Assembly (NCBI GenBank): GCA_039111635.1
Contig: JBCAQO010000006.1
Coordinates: 1 to 64,000 of the forward strand
DNA from: Heterobasidion occidentale
Lineage: Eukaryota > Basidiomycota > Agaricomycetes > Russulales > Bondarzewiaceae
Length of the DNA: 64,000 bases
Direction: 5' to 3'
The notes beneath the pieces were generated by a model. It was not told the origin of the DNA. It did not search any database and worked only from the letters and a program-made list of their open reading frames with translations. The stretch's first letter is position 1, and the number at the start of each line of letters is the position of its first letter. The position numbers and the translations under genes are program-made. This document shows, in pieces, positions 44,083 through 56,800 of the stretch.

Positions 44083-45623
44083 TTACTGTAAGGCTTGCAC
44101 AATCCTGACTACAATCTTGAATAATCTCCTAGCATAATGCATCCCTGTGAGGATAGCATGATTGCCACCATAAACGATGTACTCCAAGCAGAAAATCATA
44201 CATGAAAGAATTGCAAGGAAACAGACAGACATTGGCGAGGTAAACCATGCAATGATGAAAAGCAGCAGCAAACTTGAGAACGAGGAAATGGGAAGTGCGG
44301 GGAGGGGTAATTGCGAAACAACTGATAAAAAAAAGAATGATTCATATAGATCTTGGACGAGCCTCTGTGGGAAGCGGCGATGAGCCAAATGAAGCAGAAT
44401 AACAAAAAGCTTTTACCTCAAATTTAGACCCATCTATGCATGCATACTTCAGAAAAAAACAGGTGTTTCTGCAGAGACCTATTTTGGATATGATGCTTGA
44501 TACAGCAACTACATGCTTTGAAAGCCCATTCATTCTTAATCTGGAGGATTCAGGTGTGAACCCAAAAATAGTGACATTGAGCCTGTACAGTATAATATTT
44601 ATGTGAATCCTATGCGTTCACTTAGTAAAAATGCAAGTGAGCGTACATTGCAATTCCAATCAGCTAAGAAATAATGATCGGATCTCTACAACCTATAGTG
44701 AATGTCCGTGATGAAAAAACTTACTAATGCACTAGCAATAGACCATTTAGTTAGAAGCCTCTTCTGAATGACCTCATAATCAGAGCCTATATAAGCTTCT
44801 TTTAAGTCTTGATAGTAGGTGAAGTTGTTGAAAGTGAAGGAAATCATGGTGACAAGTGAAGATATTGCAGGAGCTATCTTTCTATGAACCCGAGGTGATG
44901 CAGAAAACTTGATAGTTACATCTTTGAGTGCTGAAATAGGGGACACGTCGAAAGTGTTATACTCTGAGTTCAGTGACTGAGGATGATGTTCTGAAGATTC
45001 TTGTGATTCATGGCTAGGAAGTGATACATGGTCACCAAACGAGTCCTTGCAGAACTCATTGATCTCGTAAGTGGCATCCACAACTTCTTCCACAACCTAT
45101 GTCTCTATGGTAATTACAATACCGGCCAGCTGAGAAGGATGACTGCCATCAGGTGGATGGCTTCCGCTCCATATTCATGGCCAGCGGCACAAGGACTGGT
45201 ATGAATTGCCTACAGTCACCGATGACTGAGTATGGCAATTTGATACAAGCGACTGCATACCATGGATATATTTGTAATGTCAAAATAACTTTGATCAATG
45301 CTTACAAAAGAGCTAAGACTCCCAAGGCCAGGGTTTGGATCAAAGGCAGAAAGTCTGTTGGACATTGGTGAAAGATAAGAGGGCCAACTTGCAACTTGTA
45401 TTTGCATCATGAATAAGGCTGTTGTCGCCATAGTGGAGTGGATTATGTTCAGAGTAACAGCGACTAAAGGAAAGATCGTGATGCCGAAGGGGGACGGGGC
45501 TTCTGAACCCAACCGAGCTATACCATAGAGCACTTTCGTTTTCTGATTCTGAGGGTGTTGGAAAATTGCAGGAAAGCACTGAGATATGATTGTGTGATGA
45601 CTTGACAGGTGGAAGGACGTCAA
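44083..45623 (-). CDS. AT-rich putative membrane protein, exon structure not resolved
   Basis: Three overlapping minus-strand stretches look like exons of one gene. Near 45470-45380 is a hydrophobic segment FPLVAVTLNIIHSTMATTAL. At 45090-44690 is a soluble segment with EEVVDATYEINEFCKDSFGD and a KDLKEAYIGSDYEVIQ-like helix. At 44388-44083 there are two helices, LPISSFSSLLLLFIIAWFT and VCFLAILSCMIFCLEYIVYG, and a basic tail ARRLFKIVVRIVQALQ. GC content is clearly lower than in the neighbours. I recognise no family. It may be a lineage-specific membrane gene or a decaying one. Confidence 0.35.
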
Positions 45624-47976
45624 TATCTAACGAATTTTTGCTGGTATAGAGCGGAGATGATCAAGAGGATAGGAGTTGATTATGCCAAAAAGACCGGTTG
45701 AACCTTTTCATAGAGTGAGAAGGCCATGTATGATCCCGAAAATCTATGAATTCCTCTTGTCACCATAACGTGTCATGTTTTGACTTGATTAATAGTCGTT
45801 ATGCAAAGAGCGTGGTATATGCCTTCTCCAGATGTCAAAGATCATGTTGTTAAAGGGCATTGCAAAAGAGCTCCGTCCAATAGTCTAGTGAGGGTGTGAT
45901 GAAGGAAGGAAAGGAAATTTGGACAGACCTCAGAAGTAGGCCACGAACTTGTCAGCTTGAGTCATAGTCTTTGTAACCTGTCCTAGGATTCTGTGTACGA
46001 CCAACGATGCTCACAGAATTGGAAATGAACACAGTATTTTTTTTGTTTGAAAGGCAGCTCATATGCTGTATGTTGATGAACTTACATAAATTGAGTGGAG
46101 TGAGGCAATGCAAACCTATGCAAGTGTTTTAATGCTGAAGACAGCGCAAGCCGGCAGAAACCGACGGATTTGGGGCTCCGCGGTTACTGTTCCGGCCGGC
46201 CACTCATGCCCATGGTCGAGGACACTTGCTTCTGACATCCGCTGCATTTGGCTTGCAAGATGATTAGCTTCGCGCCAGAACTTGCTATTGTCCGTAGCAT
46301 TTCTGACCACAAATTTTTCGAGAACTTGAGCAACGTCAGTCCCATAGGCAAAGTAGTATCGTGCGCTGACTTTGTGCAACGAGCCGAGGCCCCATTCGAC
46401 CCGGGAGGGTGAGCCAGATTTAATAGGGACAATATAGAAATTTTACGATTTATTTTCATGTTTTATTTCTGCAACAGAATTCTCGCCTGTCAGCCCTGTT
46501 TTTATAGGCTTTTGCACCCGTCGTGCAAGCACCCAGTCAGTTCAGTCCTTCATTGTAGAGCGTTTAATTCGCTCAATTTCTACTGTGGCAGGTCGCCTTC
46601 TTCACTATGAGCTACAAGATCATGTCGATGGAAATTAAACCCTTATCTTCGTTCTGGTTCACTGATATAGTCTGCGTTCTCGCATGAATTTCTCTGGCAC
46701 TCGATGCTTCGGCGCAGTATCTTTCGGTATCTCGACGGATTGATGCTCAACTCAGCTAAGCTCACAAGAGTAACTGCGTGTCATAAACATTATCACTCGC
46801 CCACGAATGGCACTTGGGACAAAGAATACACACTTTCGTCGTCAAGGACATCTAGCAAACCTTGTGTCAGATCAAGATACTCGGCGAACAATCATCTGTC
46901 CTATCTATGGGAGTGTTTAGTACTGTCCAAGCGAATACATTTTATAGAACTTTACGGCACACCCATATAGCTGTCATGATAGCCCGAAATCGAAAGAGTG
47001 AAGCCTCGAAACCCGCGGCCTACACGTTCAAATTTGAGGGTACGTTTATCTTTGAGGAACGCCGAAGCAGCCAAGTGAAACAGCACTCTCTCGTGTCTTT
47101 CTGATTTAGATGCTCCAAAACAGTCCTATTCGTTCTTTACGATATCATTCGTGGATCATCGAATCAGCCGTACTTATCTGCGTTGAACAGTCGGCCATGC
47201 CTAGAACTAGCAACGAAGGGCACCTCGCAAGTAAGGTTACATTGAAAAACATCGCTTCTATGCCACGCCTCACCGTCTCCGAGCCACCCAATGTCCGTTA
47301 GACATATCTGGCCAGAATTGAACAAGTTGCATCTCACGCAATGTCACTTCACCCGCCGATCAGGAAGTGGGGTTTTACCGAGGTCTGGGGCCTGTTGTAT
47401 TGGATGGGGGAATGCGCTCCGTTCTGACGGATGAAGTTTTATCTGAAAAAAATGAGGCATGCGTCTATTGGTGCTGTATATCAGCACGGGAGTGTGCGTC
47501 TCTGTGTGTCACTCGCTACGACACAGAATGTTGTAGGAGGAAACATACATAGCGATGTCAAACAATTAATGAGAACATATGCTGTACGACTGATTGGCAT
47601 CGGCGGGAAATAGATACCAATATTCGAGAAGGCTGCGATGATTAGCGAGAGTGTCAAACACGTTGTGGAGATCGAAAGACGAGTTTGAGAAACAGTCGTC
47701 TCTTGTTCGAGGTGCATGATCATTTTCAGCTGTGCGGAGATGCTGAACAGAAGTGATCGACGATGCCGGAAGGGCAAAAATAAGAACAGCGCCAACACGA
47801 CCACGGACGGAGACCCGCAACATGTATCTCCGAGGGCGATGAAACACAGTCAAGGAACTCACGGAACAGAGCGGTAGATGGAACCTGACATGAGGGCTCA
47901 TGAGATTCTAGGCTATTGACATGGACCCATGTCAGGCAGCATCTCAAAGGCGAATGTCAAAGTTGACGATGTTCAA
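45624..47976. other. Region with weak gene candidates only
   Basis: On the minus strand 46116-46379 (text ARYYFAYGTDVAQVLEKFVV, FWREANHLASQMQRM) looks protein-like but is isolated. 47481-47804 contains hydrophobic stretches without splice-linked partners. Neither matches a known family, and no start or complete model could be set. Confidence 0.25.
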
Positions 47977-49140
47977 TTAGTACATACCATCCCATGGGAG
48001 CGCCCCTTCAAATACATTCGTCTGGGGCGCAGGGCACCATTCAAAAATATCCCGCAGCTCTGGCGCGGATACATGATATGCATGAACACGAGCGTGTGGG
48101 TTACGCGATGCGCGTTTGCTTGAAAGAGGGGATGGCATCCGTACAGATCCGAAGAGTAAGGAAGGAACGAATTTTGAAGCTAACAATAGAGGGTCGAGAA
48201 GGGTGGTCGTGAGGTCATGACGTTCATTCGTCAGCGAGACCAACTCGGGGGACATTGTCAACGGCGTACCTCTCCATCACTAGCCTCCCGTTCCTCTGAA
48301 GAGCCTCCGAGTGAGAGTCCAACGTATTTCAGCACAGCCGGTGACCACCGCAGTGCTGCGCGATGCAGATGCTCAAATCGCTTCCGTTTGAACTCATATC
48401 CCACAATCGTGATTTTGCGTGGGTAGGCGCCGGTATATTCGCGAAAGCGCGCAATGGAAAACAGAATGTTCTGGTATGAGTCCAGCGCAAATGGTTCGGT
48501 AGTGACGCGGTGAAATGAGGAAGGGGGAGGGAGGGCTGATGAGACAATCGCAAGACGATGATACGACTCGGCTTCAGTCGTAGTACTGAGGGCGGATGTC
48601 TGACCTCTGTACCTGTACAATCAAACATCATATATGTCAGACGATGTATGCCACATACCCGCTAAATATGAGCAACGAGTTTTCGTCCTCATATGCGAGT
48701 TCTGCACTGCCAGACGGTCAAAACACAGATGTCAGAGAAGGTAAGTCGACTTACGCTTTAGAGATATGCTCTAGAAGAGCAGCAGGCCGGCCTTTCCCTC
48801 GCTGGTATGGAGCAAGAATCCAGGCACTTTCATCCGTAAGCTCTCGTGTATGGGCCCCAGTCCATATCCCATGGCCGGGCACCATGATGAGATGGGTCAG
48901 GTTTCTTGTATTGCGAACGATAGTTGATACCAGGCTATTTGGAACGGCATAATCGATTTCAGGATAGGACGAAACGAGGTAGTGTTTGAGGTTGAGGAGT
49001 AGGGAGAGCGTAGCGACAGATACCAAAAGCAAGACACCAAGGTTGGTGAGACGCGACGGTCGACGGAGGGTGTCTAAGGTGCGGCGACGGGGCCTAACCA
49101 AAGAATCACGTTTCGGGAATGAAATGGGTGCAGGAAGCAT
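47977..49140 (-). CDS. DUF218-family protein with N-terminal membrane anchor
   Basis: The start MLPAPISFPKRDSLVRPRRR is basic. It is followed by a signal-anchor helix, LGVLLLVSVATLSLLLNL. Exons 48755-49140, 48659-48706 and 48606 downward give HLIMVPGHGIWTGAHTREL, LLIFSGGQTSALSTTTEAE, FALDSYQNILFSIARFREY, and KITIVGYEFKRKRFEHLHR, the Rossmann-like DUF218 (YdcF) pattern. The last exon ends with FEWCPAPQTNVFEGALPWDG. Topology suggests a type II protein facing the secretory lumen. The biochemical activity is unknown. Near 48133 the frame appears to slip by one base (YGC, then SPLSSKRASRNPH). Confidence 0.7.
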
Positions 49141-49517
49141 CGCGGCCAAGCATTACAGAGACGAATCTACGTTCAGCTCGTAGCTGTCGGCGACGACGAC
49201 GGAGGATACAGACCACGTGACCTTAAATAAGTGATTTAAACTTGCCCTTACAGGCAAAAACATAAGAAAAGTGTAGAAATTCTCAGTACACTCTCTTGTT
49301 GGTAGAGAGATCATAAACAGGTTTAGCTGGAGCTATGAAACACACTGGAGAGGATAGACGGGACGAGGAAAATCCCAAGATATATCGCGAGCGTTCCTTC
49401 GTAGAAATAAGAACAAATGTTCTAAGTATGTGCGTGATCGCTAACACTTGTCGTCGCACATACTTGAAACACTGCGTGAGCTGCGACACAAGAAAGAGAA
49501 AAATTCCCTTGCACGTC
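49141..49517. other. Intergenic region
   Basis: It holds the promoter of the DUF218 gene and the 3' flank of the HAD gene. No gene seen. Confidence 0.5.
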
Positions 49518-51329
49518 TTAGTGTCTTGTCGCTCTAGCTACCTCTCGTTTGAGCGCCCACTGTACGGCAGCCTCGACGTCGTCAGCGATATGCGTAGGGG
49601 CGTGTGTCGGAGGCCCATGTAGAGCATCATAGACGCCCGTGCGCACCAAGACAGAAGACCAGCCTGCTGCGTTGGCACCTGCAATGTCTGGGATTCATTG
49701 TTGGCATTGAGCGTTTGGAGAAAGATGATGGGAATGAGAATACCTACCTGATTCGGGATTGTCTGAGAGAAGATGAAGAGTCAGTGAAATCGCTCATTAG
49801 GCAGTGTTCATGCCTCACCTCCAATCATATACCTATGATCAAGAACAACCAGTTTCAGCAACTTCGAGGAACTCAGAAGAACAACACCTGAGCCTTACAT
49901 ATTTGGCATGTGTTGTATCCGTCGTCCCGACAGTTCAGCCAGCCTATCGCGCATCACAGTCTCGGCGAACTTATACGTTGCTTCCGTTGGTTTACCGTAC
50001 TGTATATATGGATACTCCGATCCAGCGAGTTCCTGAGAACCATGATCAGCCCTACAGAACGTTTCCGCCCGGTGTAGTCAACTAGAAAGAACCTTATACA
50101 CAGCCTGGAATGCGACCCGGAACGCGCCCTGCCCAAGTCGCGGCCGTTCGAACTCGGCACGCCACTGAAGATCAGGATTGCAGAAAACGAGCTCGACAGG
50201 CTTGTGTGATGTGGGGCGCTTGTGCGGGAGGACGTAGGGTGCACCGATGAGCCCACCGGAAAGAATCACGTCGGTTGCAATCTGTACATCAAGGGCCCAG
50301 TTTGCGTGGATCGTGGAATACGAGGATAGAGGTGATGGGGGTCTTGGAAAAGTCGATGGCCTGGTGATCCAGGGTAAGGCACGCGTTCAGCAGCCACGTT
50401 CATGGGACGTTACCTTGGTAGACGCAAGTTCCTCGGGCGTAAGGTCGTGAAATGGCCAGATGCTCGAAACTCACATGAGCATTCAAGTGCAATCATGAAT
50501 ATATCGCGGAACATACTGGGGGTTCCAGGCTTTCACATCAAGAGTGGTATAAACGTGCTCATAACCATAACTTGATGCGCAACTCAATGCTTGCCCAACA
50601 GATGTGGACCTAAAATGACAGCTCACCTCTCTGCCACATTTCTGACTGTATTTCCATTTCCGCCAAGCACTAGAACAGGTTCATCTGCAGATGTTTGAGC
50701 ATGGGATTTGAGGATGGTGTGCGCCTGGAGAAACTGCGACGGACTGATCTATACTTCGGCTAGGTCGTATTGAAAATAAATTGGATTGTAGCCAAATGAA
50801 TACTCACTTCAACGCCCAGTTTCGACGTGAGGCTTTTGCAACGATCTTCTTCAAGCATACCACCGCCGTTCGTCAACTGGGCAGGCTGTGAGCTCACTGT
50901 GTCGACCGTCTTTTCCGAGAGAGGTATTAATGACGCACCAGAATGTATGGTATCTTCCTTGGGGCCATTTTCAATACTAGAATGAGCCATAGAGAGAAGT
51001 ACAGACATCGCGAAAGGATTCTTCCCGTCAAGCATGGTCAGTGCGCGTCGCGCAGCTGGCAGAACAGTCGCTCCACGCAGGAGAACGCCATCCTGAGAGG
51101 GTGTGAAAATTGGTGGAGTTGTGTGAGGCGAGTTTTTCTTACGATGTCGAACGTGAACGCAAGTGGGGGGTCAGCCGATGCAATGCTGTCTGGGAGGCCG
51201 TCCTGTAAGTCAATGTTTGGATGCGCTGCGAAATGTATGCGCACCAGATATCCAGCGCGACGAGCTTCCGATCTGACTGGGGCGAGAATACGGGAGGGAG
51301 ATACGCCACAGAGAATTCCTGGCCAGCAT
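49518..51329 (-). CDS. Mitochondrial HAD-superfamily IIA protein (CECR5/HDHD5 type)
   Basis: The start MLARNSLWRISLPYSRPSQI is basic, hydroxylated and acid-free, a typical mitochondrial presequence. The first intron ends at CTCCCAG, giving SDSIASADPPLAF. Motif I FTFDIDGVLLRG carries the DxD pair and straddles an intron. It is followed by GATVLPAARRALTML, QLTNGGGMLEEDRCKS (motif II), the cap region, VILSGGLIGAPYVLPHKR, CNPDLQWRAEFERPRLGQG, YIQYGKPTEATYKFAE, and MIGDNPES (motif III-IV) and AGWSSVLVRTGVYDALHGP. The C-terminus is ALKREVARATRH. HAD-IIA enzymes are phosphatases of small metabolites; the substrate of CECR5 proteins is unknown. Many short exons lie at the 3' end (three introns within 200 bp). 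It is divergent from 51471. Confidence 0.8.
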
Positions 51330-51470
51330 CTGGACTGTTGGACGCGACGATCGATGCGTAGATGTCAAGGTCATTGCGAAGAATCCGGAAGACGTCCGGA
51401 CTGTCGGTCCGGTAAGCCGCCTCTCCCAAGTCTTTTATCTCCAACGTCCTCATCCCCTTCGCCGTCGTCA
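51330..51470. promoter_or_regulatory. Compact bidirectional promoter, HAD-IIA / reductase A
   Basis: It is 141 bp between divergent start codons, with TTTTATCT near 51433 but no convincing TATA box. The shared promoter suggests co-expression of the mitochondrial HAD protein and the reductase. Confidence 0.45.
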
Positions 51471-52490
51471 ATGGCTCCGCCCACGATCGCCATCATCGCA
51501 GCTGGCGCCATGGGCAGTCCCGTTGCCAAAATCCTCGCCACAAGCGGCGTCACTGTACTCACCAACCTCGACGGCCGATCCGAGACTACGCGTCGCCGAG
51601 CGCGCGACGCGGGCATGGTCGACGCGCCTTGGTCCGACATCGCCCTTCGCGCGTCTTGTATCCTCAGTATTGTTCCACCAGCAGAGGCCGGAAACCTTGC
51701 GACGCGTTACCTTGAGTCCCGCAATGCAGTGCGTACACACACAACCAAGGTTCAACAGCCGATCTTTGTCGATTGCAATGCTGTCGGTCCAACCACTGTG
51801 CAAGAGATCGCTTCCAGATTCAATGGTTCGGACGTCCACTTTGTGGATGGGTGCATCATCGGCTTTCCGCCTTCTCATCATTCCTCTCCTACCTTTTACT
51901 TCGCTGCCAACGAAGCGGACGTGTCTGCCCTGAAGGAGTTAGAGAACCTCGGCCAGTATGGCTTGAAGTTGGCGACCTTGACGGGAGATGGGGCTGGCGT
52001 AGGGACGCAAGTGCACTCAAAATGTCTTATGGGGTGCGTCTTATATCTGTTCGGTGTCCATCACTCTCTCACTGCCTCGTTGATAGGGCATCTTGAAAGG
52101 GATAACGGGTCTCTTCACTACTATGGTCTTGGGTACAGATATTTTGGTCTTTTTCTGTCGCAAGTCGATGAACTCAGCTTTCTCCCAGCCGCAAGTGCAT
52201 CGTCTTCTGCGACCACGACGGCGCTCTTGAACGAGCTAGCTATCTCTCAACCCTCGCTTCTGCAGCGGTCGACGCAGACAATCCCAGACATGTTTCCCAA
52301 AGCCTATCGTTGGGTAGATGAGATGCGCGAAATTTCGACTTTTGTCAGTGGACCCATGGGCGACGTCCATCGAGGTCTGGCGAGCGTTTTCGAAACCGTT
52401 GAGAAATCTGTCAATGGAGACGGAAATGCGAGGCAAGTTTTGGAGAAATTCGTAAAGGATGCAGAGGTTGTATTGAAAGACACACAGTGA
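51471..52490 (+). CDS. 6-phosphogluconate/3-hydroxyisobutyrate-dehydrogenase-like reductase, copy A
   Basis: Exons 51471-52033, 52087-52132 and 52189-52490 encode about 303 residues. The Rossmann N-terminus is IAIIAAGAMGSPVAKILATS then VLTNLDGRSETTRRRA. SCILSIVPPAEA, PIFVDCNAVGPTT and VDGCIIGFPP follow, the substrate-binding region of beta-hydroxyacid dehydrogenases. The helical C-terminal domain has ITGLFTTMVL and IPDMFPKAYRWVDEM (DUF1932-like). The exon sum is one base short of a multiple of three; comparison with copy B places a missing base near 52004 (GTAGGGACGC, where B has GTTGGAGATGC). Cofactor is expected to be NAD(P); the substrate is unknown. Confidence 0.8.
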   Translation: MAPPTIAIIAAGAMGSPVAKILATSGVTVLTNLDGRSETTRRRARDAGMVDAPWSDIALRASCILSIVPPAEAGNLATRYLESRNAVRTHTTKVQQPIFVDCNAVGPTTVQEIASRFNGSDVHFVDGCIIGFPPSHHSSPTFYFAANEADVSALKELENLGQYGLKLATLTGDGAGVGTQVHSKCLMGCVLYLFGVHHSLTASLIGHLERDNGSLHYYGLGYRYFGLFLSQVDELSFLPAASASSSATTTALLNELAISQPSLLQRSTQTIPDMFPKAYRWVDEMREISTFVSGPMGDVHRGLASVFETVEKSVNGDGNARQVLEKFVKDAEVVLKDTQ

Positions 52491-52677
52491 TGTATTGTGC
52501 GTCCAGCATTTTACGAATGGACTCTAGGTTGGCTGATTTCTTCACAGCGATCTAAATTTGGATAGCCTATTGCTACCATATTCGCACACATGACAACTAC
52601 TGATCGGCTATTTCCAAAAACGATGGGAAACCGCGATAGTTCTGCTTGTTCTTTCACCACCACCAACACGTTCTCAG

Positions 52678-53689
52678 ATGTCCCATACCATCGCCATCGT
52701 TGCCGCAGGTGCAATGGGAAGCGCCGTCGCGGCACGCCTCACTGCAGCAGGCTGTGCTGTTCTCACCAACCTCGACGGCCGCTCTGATGCGACACGTCGT
52801 CGTGCACTCGAGGCTGGTATGATTGACGTCCCGTTCGCTGATATCCCTCGCCGTGCATCGTGCATGCTCAGTATCATACCACCGAACGACGCGCAGTCCC
52901 TCGCAGAACGCTACCTCGAAGCCTGCAGGACATCAGTGAATGCAGGAGTTGCGACGCCGGTGTACGTCGACTGCAATGCTGTCAATCCACAGACAGTCAA
53001 GGGCATTGCTACCCTGTTCAAGCAAACTGGCGTTGGATTTGTAGATGCGGGTATCATCGGAGGTCCGCCGCGAGAGGGCTACTTCCCGACCTTTTACGCG
53101 TCTGCTGATCAGCACGATCTCTTTGCGCTTGGAGCCCTAGAAGAGTTGCGGACCTATGGGATGAAATTGGCAGTGCTGAAGGGTGATGGCGCTGGTGTTG
53201 GAGATGCGAGCGCGCTGAAGATGTCGTACGCTGTATGCGGTTCATTCCATGGATATCTATCTGGCACTGAACTTCGCTGAAGGGTATCACGAAGGGCTTG
53301 ACGGGACTGTTCACCACCATGATTCTTTGTTCGTCTCGCTCGCCTTCTTATCTTCCAGTGCTGTACGCTCACGTAGCCGCTCAGCCGCCAATGCGGCATC
53401 TCCTGCCACCACGACTGCTCTCCTCCGAGAGCTTCATGCTTCCCAGCCTGCGCTGCTTCAGCGCGCGACGCGCTCCATTCCCGATATGCTCCCTAAAGCT
53501 TATCGGTGGATCGGCGAGATGGAGGAGATCTCCGAGTTCGTTGGAGAGCCGTTACAAGATGTGCACAAGGGTATGTCGAATGTATACAGGCGCGTTAGAG
53601 ATTCGGTGGATGGGGACGGGGATGACCAAAGGGTACTCGAGAAGTTCGTGAAAGATGCGATAGAAATATCGGAGAAAGAAAATATCTGA
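52678..53689 (+). CDS. 6-phosphogluconate/3-hydroxyisobutyrate-dehydrogenase-like reductase, copy B
   Basis: Exons 52678-53232, 53283-53328 and 53385-53689 total 906 bases, 301 residues, with no lesion. The order is IAIVAAGAMGSAVAARL, TNLDGRSDATRRRALEAGMI, SCMLSIIPPNDAQSLAERY, VYVDCNAVNPQTVKGIA, FVDAGIIGGPPREGYFPTF, GDGAGVGDASALKMSYA, then IPDMLPKAYRWIGEMEEI. Both introns sit at the same codons as in copy A and the middle exon is 46 bases in both, so this is a tandem duplication. Copy B keeps the Gly-Gly-Pro of the substrate loop, where A has GFPP and HHS, so specificity may have diverged. Confidence 0.85.
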
Positions 53690-53890
53690 GTGTTCGACTT
53701 GAACCAGCAAGCATGGGACTGAACGGTACGCGTTTATGAGGTCGTTTGAGCAACAAAACTCATGAATCATAACAGATAACACGCGCCTTGTTCAGAGAAG
53801 TGTGGCGTCCATCATACATATCTTAACGCATCAGGAAAGGCGCTTGCGGCCTGTACATGTGCTCAAGAAGGTGTACTATTTAGGTCCTCC

Positions 53891-56800
53891 TTGAGGTCAA
53901 ACATTGCCGCCCCGTTTCTTCTCCGCAGTCTGCTTCTACACACATCAGAGCACACATCCTCCAACGAAGACCGCATACGAGGGGATATCTTGCTCACCAT
54001 GCACAAAAACACTGAATTACTCCCCATGTTATTCAACCGTGATATCATACAGGGCGATGAAGAACTTTCGATTGCAATTACAGATTTGGAGTGTAAGCTC
54101 GGTGAAGGGCAGGGATCGTTGATCTTAGAGCGTGCGTTAGCGGAAGACAACATGATTCCTCTCATACTTGCAGGTCAGTCTTCACGCCTTCTCTTGTGTT
54201 GAGCATGGCTTTATCTCCGCTGAACAATGCAGCGATCGACGACGATTCCTACAAAATAGTCTCCAAGTTGATATTCGATCAGTTTCCTTCGATCGTTGAC
54301 CGATACTCGCCATCGCTACTGACATCACGGTGGATAGCCTATCTCTATCAGTCTCTGTCTTCCCTTCAACTTGACGCACCTGCCGATGTTTCGGAAGGAC
54401 TCGCAGTATGCCTTCGTGATACCGTTCTTGAAACCCCGGTTCTCAACGCTCTTCGGGAGACTGTACAAGGATCGGGCTCTAGCAAGGGGTTTAGCCCGAC
54501 GAAAAGGCGTACGCGAAACAACCCCGATCAGACGGATGAAACGAAATTCGCCATTGATGCAAAGCCTTTCATTCGTATGGATATCAAGGTCCCGACGACG
54601 ATGGAAGCCGTTCGAGCATTGGGAGATGAGATTCTCCGAAAGCAAAAAAGCATTCTCAAGGTGCGTGCCATATCTAGGTTGCGGACGTGATAATTGACTT
54701 TTGACAGAGCTTTATGGGGATCTATCGGTTACCATCGCTCCTCCCGATTGCGAAGAAGAGTTACTTAAACCTTTCAGTTGCGTCAACACTCGGGCCAGCC
54801 GCCTTAACAGATTTACCCCATTCCAGTCCCATCATTGATCTGGCGCCGACGACAAAGACATCTCCATCGACGCGTCTTCTTTCGCAGCCGTTGAGGGCAT
54901 GGTTGTACTTTGAGAGCGCCGAAGGTTTCGGTGATCTAAGGATATATTTGTCGGACAGAGGACAGGCCGATCTACGCAAGAGGAAAAGAGACGATGCTCA
55001 GTCGTATGAGATTGTCCTAAACAAGCTCAAGTAAGTCCACTCAGCGAAGTTAAATACATCTTGTATCTCACTCAAACGTCTGTTCGATGTGTAGAGATCT
55101 CTCTCATGGCCACTTTACAAACTCTAATAATAAGAGACTAACTTTACCAGGGATGAGCGTCCCAGTCTTCAAAGCCAGGCTTCCTGGGGATGCCAGAATA
55201 TTAGTAAGGCGGTCACACTATCTTTCCAACACTTTCATCACGTCTTTCCTTAGTACGTTGAAGATACAGTACAAGAATTTGGCCTGAAGGTAAATGACCA
55301 GCTCGTCACAAGGTATTCTCCTCACATTCACCGACCTTCGATCATAGGGGCCCATCGTGGTATTTTGCTTTAAATGCAAGATATTGTACCCGAGCTGACT
55401 GCGAAGTTCACAGTCCTGACTATTCAAGGCATCTATAAACATGCGGAGATCAAGCAGGATTTCTGGAACCGGTTCAGTTGGGAGCGGGCTCGCAATCAGC
55501 ACCTCGAGCAAAGCAATTTGTATGGCCTCACCTTATTCTACACCTACCTTTTTTCGTGATCCTTCACTTTGGTAAATAAAAAAAAACCCCGAAATGCCAA
55601 TTTCCTCTTTTTCCTCTTTTAGGCCACAGATCAATGAGTCCAGCGTCATCAAATACAAGCCATCTGACCTCTCAAAAGGCGACTTGACTGAGGTATGCCT
55701 TGACGTTCTGTTCAGCTCCTAAATGCTCATATTGTCTGAAAAGCTCCATTCCCTCCTCGCGTGAGTTGTTGGTATATCTCAATCACATCGACTGTCTCTG
55801 AATCACTTTGCTATGCTGCAGGTTAGAAAAATATGTGGTCTTATCGCAGGTACGAACTGTTTGACCAAATATACAACATTTACTTTAATTACCCATGACA
55901 GAGCGTTTTAGACTGTAGGCGATTAATCAAGACTGAGATTGTTTAAACCCCTCTAATTCTCAGATAGGTATCATGGCAGATGAAGATGTTGCTCATGTTT
56001 TCCGTGTTTCGTGAGCAATCTTCCGCTCGCCTTCGTGGCTAAACATTGCCTGATCGCGGTATTGCCAGCCCTCAAGAACAACTTGTGATCGAACATCCCC
56101 ATTCCTGCTACGTCCTAGGTCGAAGTGGAACCGGGTACGGAAGTATGTGTTGATGTACCTCCAAGTCTGATAGACGTCCTTGCAGGAAAACAACGACCAT
56201 TCTTTTCAAGATGCTTGGCATAGAGAGGGCCTGGGTGGAGAATGGTTGCATGGGGCCCCGGCCTCGGCAAGTCTTCGTGACCAAATCTCGGGTTTTGGCT
56301 GAAAAAGTCGAAGAATATGCAATGAAGTTCATGAGGGTGCTGGCTCAGGGAAATCATGTACCATCCCACATCGTCCAGATGCTGGAACAATGGCGAGGAC
56401 CCGCTCCTGAGAGACTGACTCACAACGCGGATGATGACTGCGTTCGCGAAGACTTACCTTCGAAATTCAGCGAACTTCAGATCATCATTTCCCACTATTC
56501 ATCACCATTGATGCAGTGAGTTACAATGGCTACGTTTCCACTTCCTGCTAGCTAACGCTCTTTAGTTTCGTGCGTTGGTCGCAGCTGACGTAGCGGGTGG
56601 AGTGGACACAGCTCATCCCTCTCGAGCTCTGCAGAAGCACCGCCACGCGAGCCGCTTGGTTTCGTTTGAGGTATTCAAGCAGGAATATTGGCCACACTTT
56701 CCTACGTCAATCACCAAGGGCCTTGGTTCGTCGTGAACCACCCGTTCTCTCAAGCACCGTTGACTAATAGAAGTCCCAAGCTCCTTCCTTGGTCTACGGG

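Noticed and set aside
50943..52490. A 515-codon protein starting at 50943
   Set aside because: Its first 176 codons run through the antisense of the HAD gene. The reductase starts at 51471, and after the slip near 52004 the same frame translates intron sequence.
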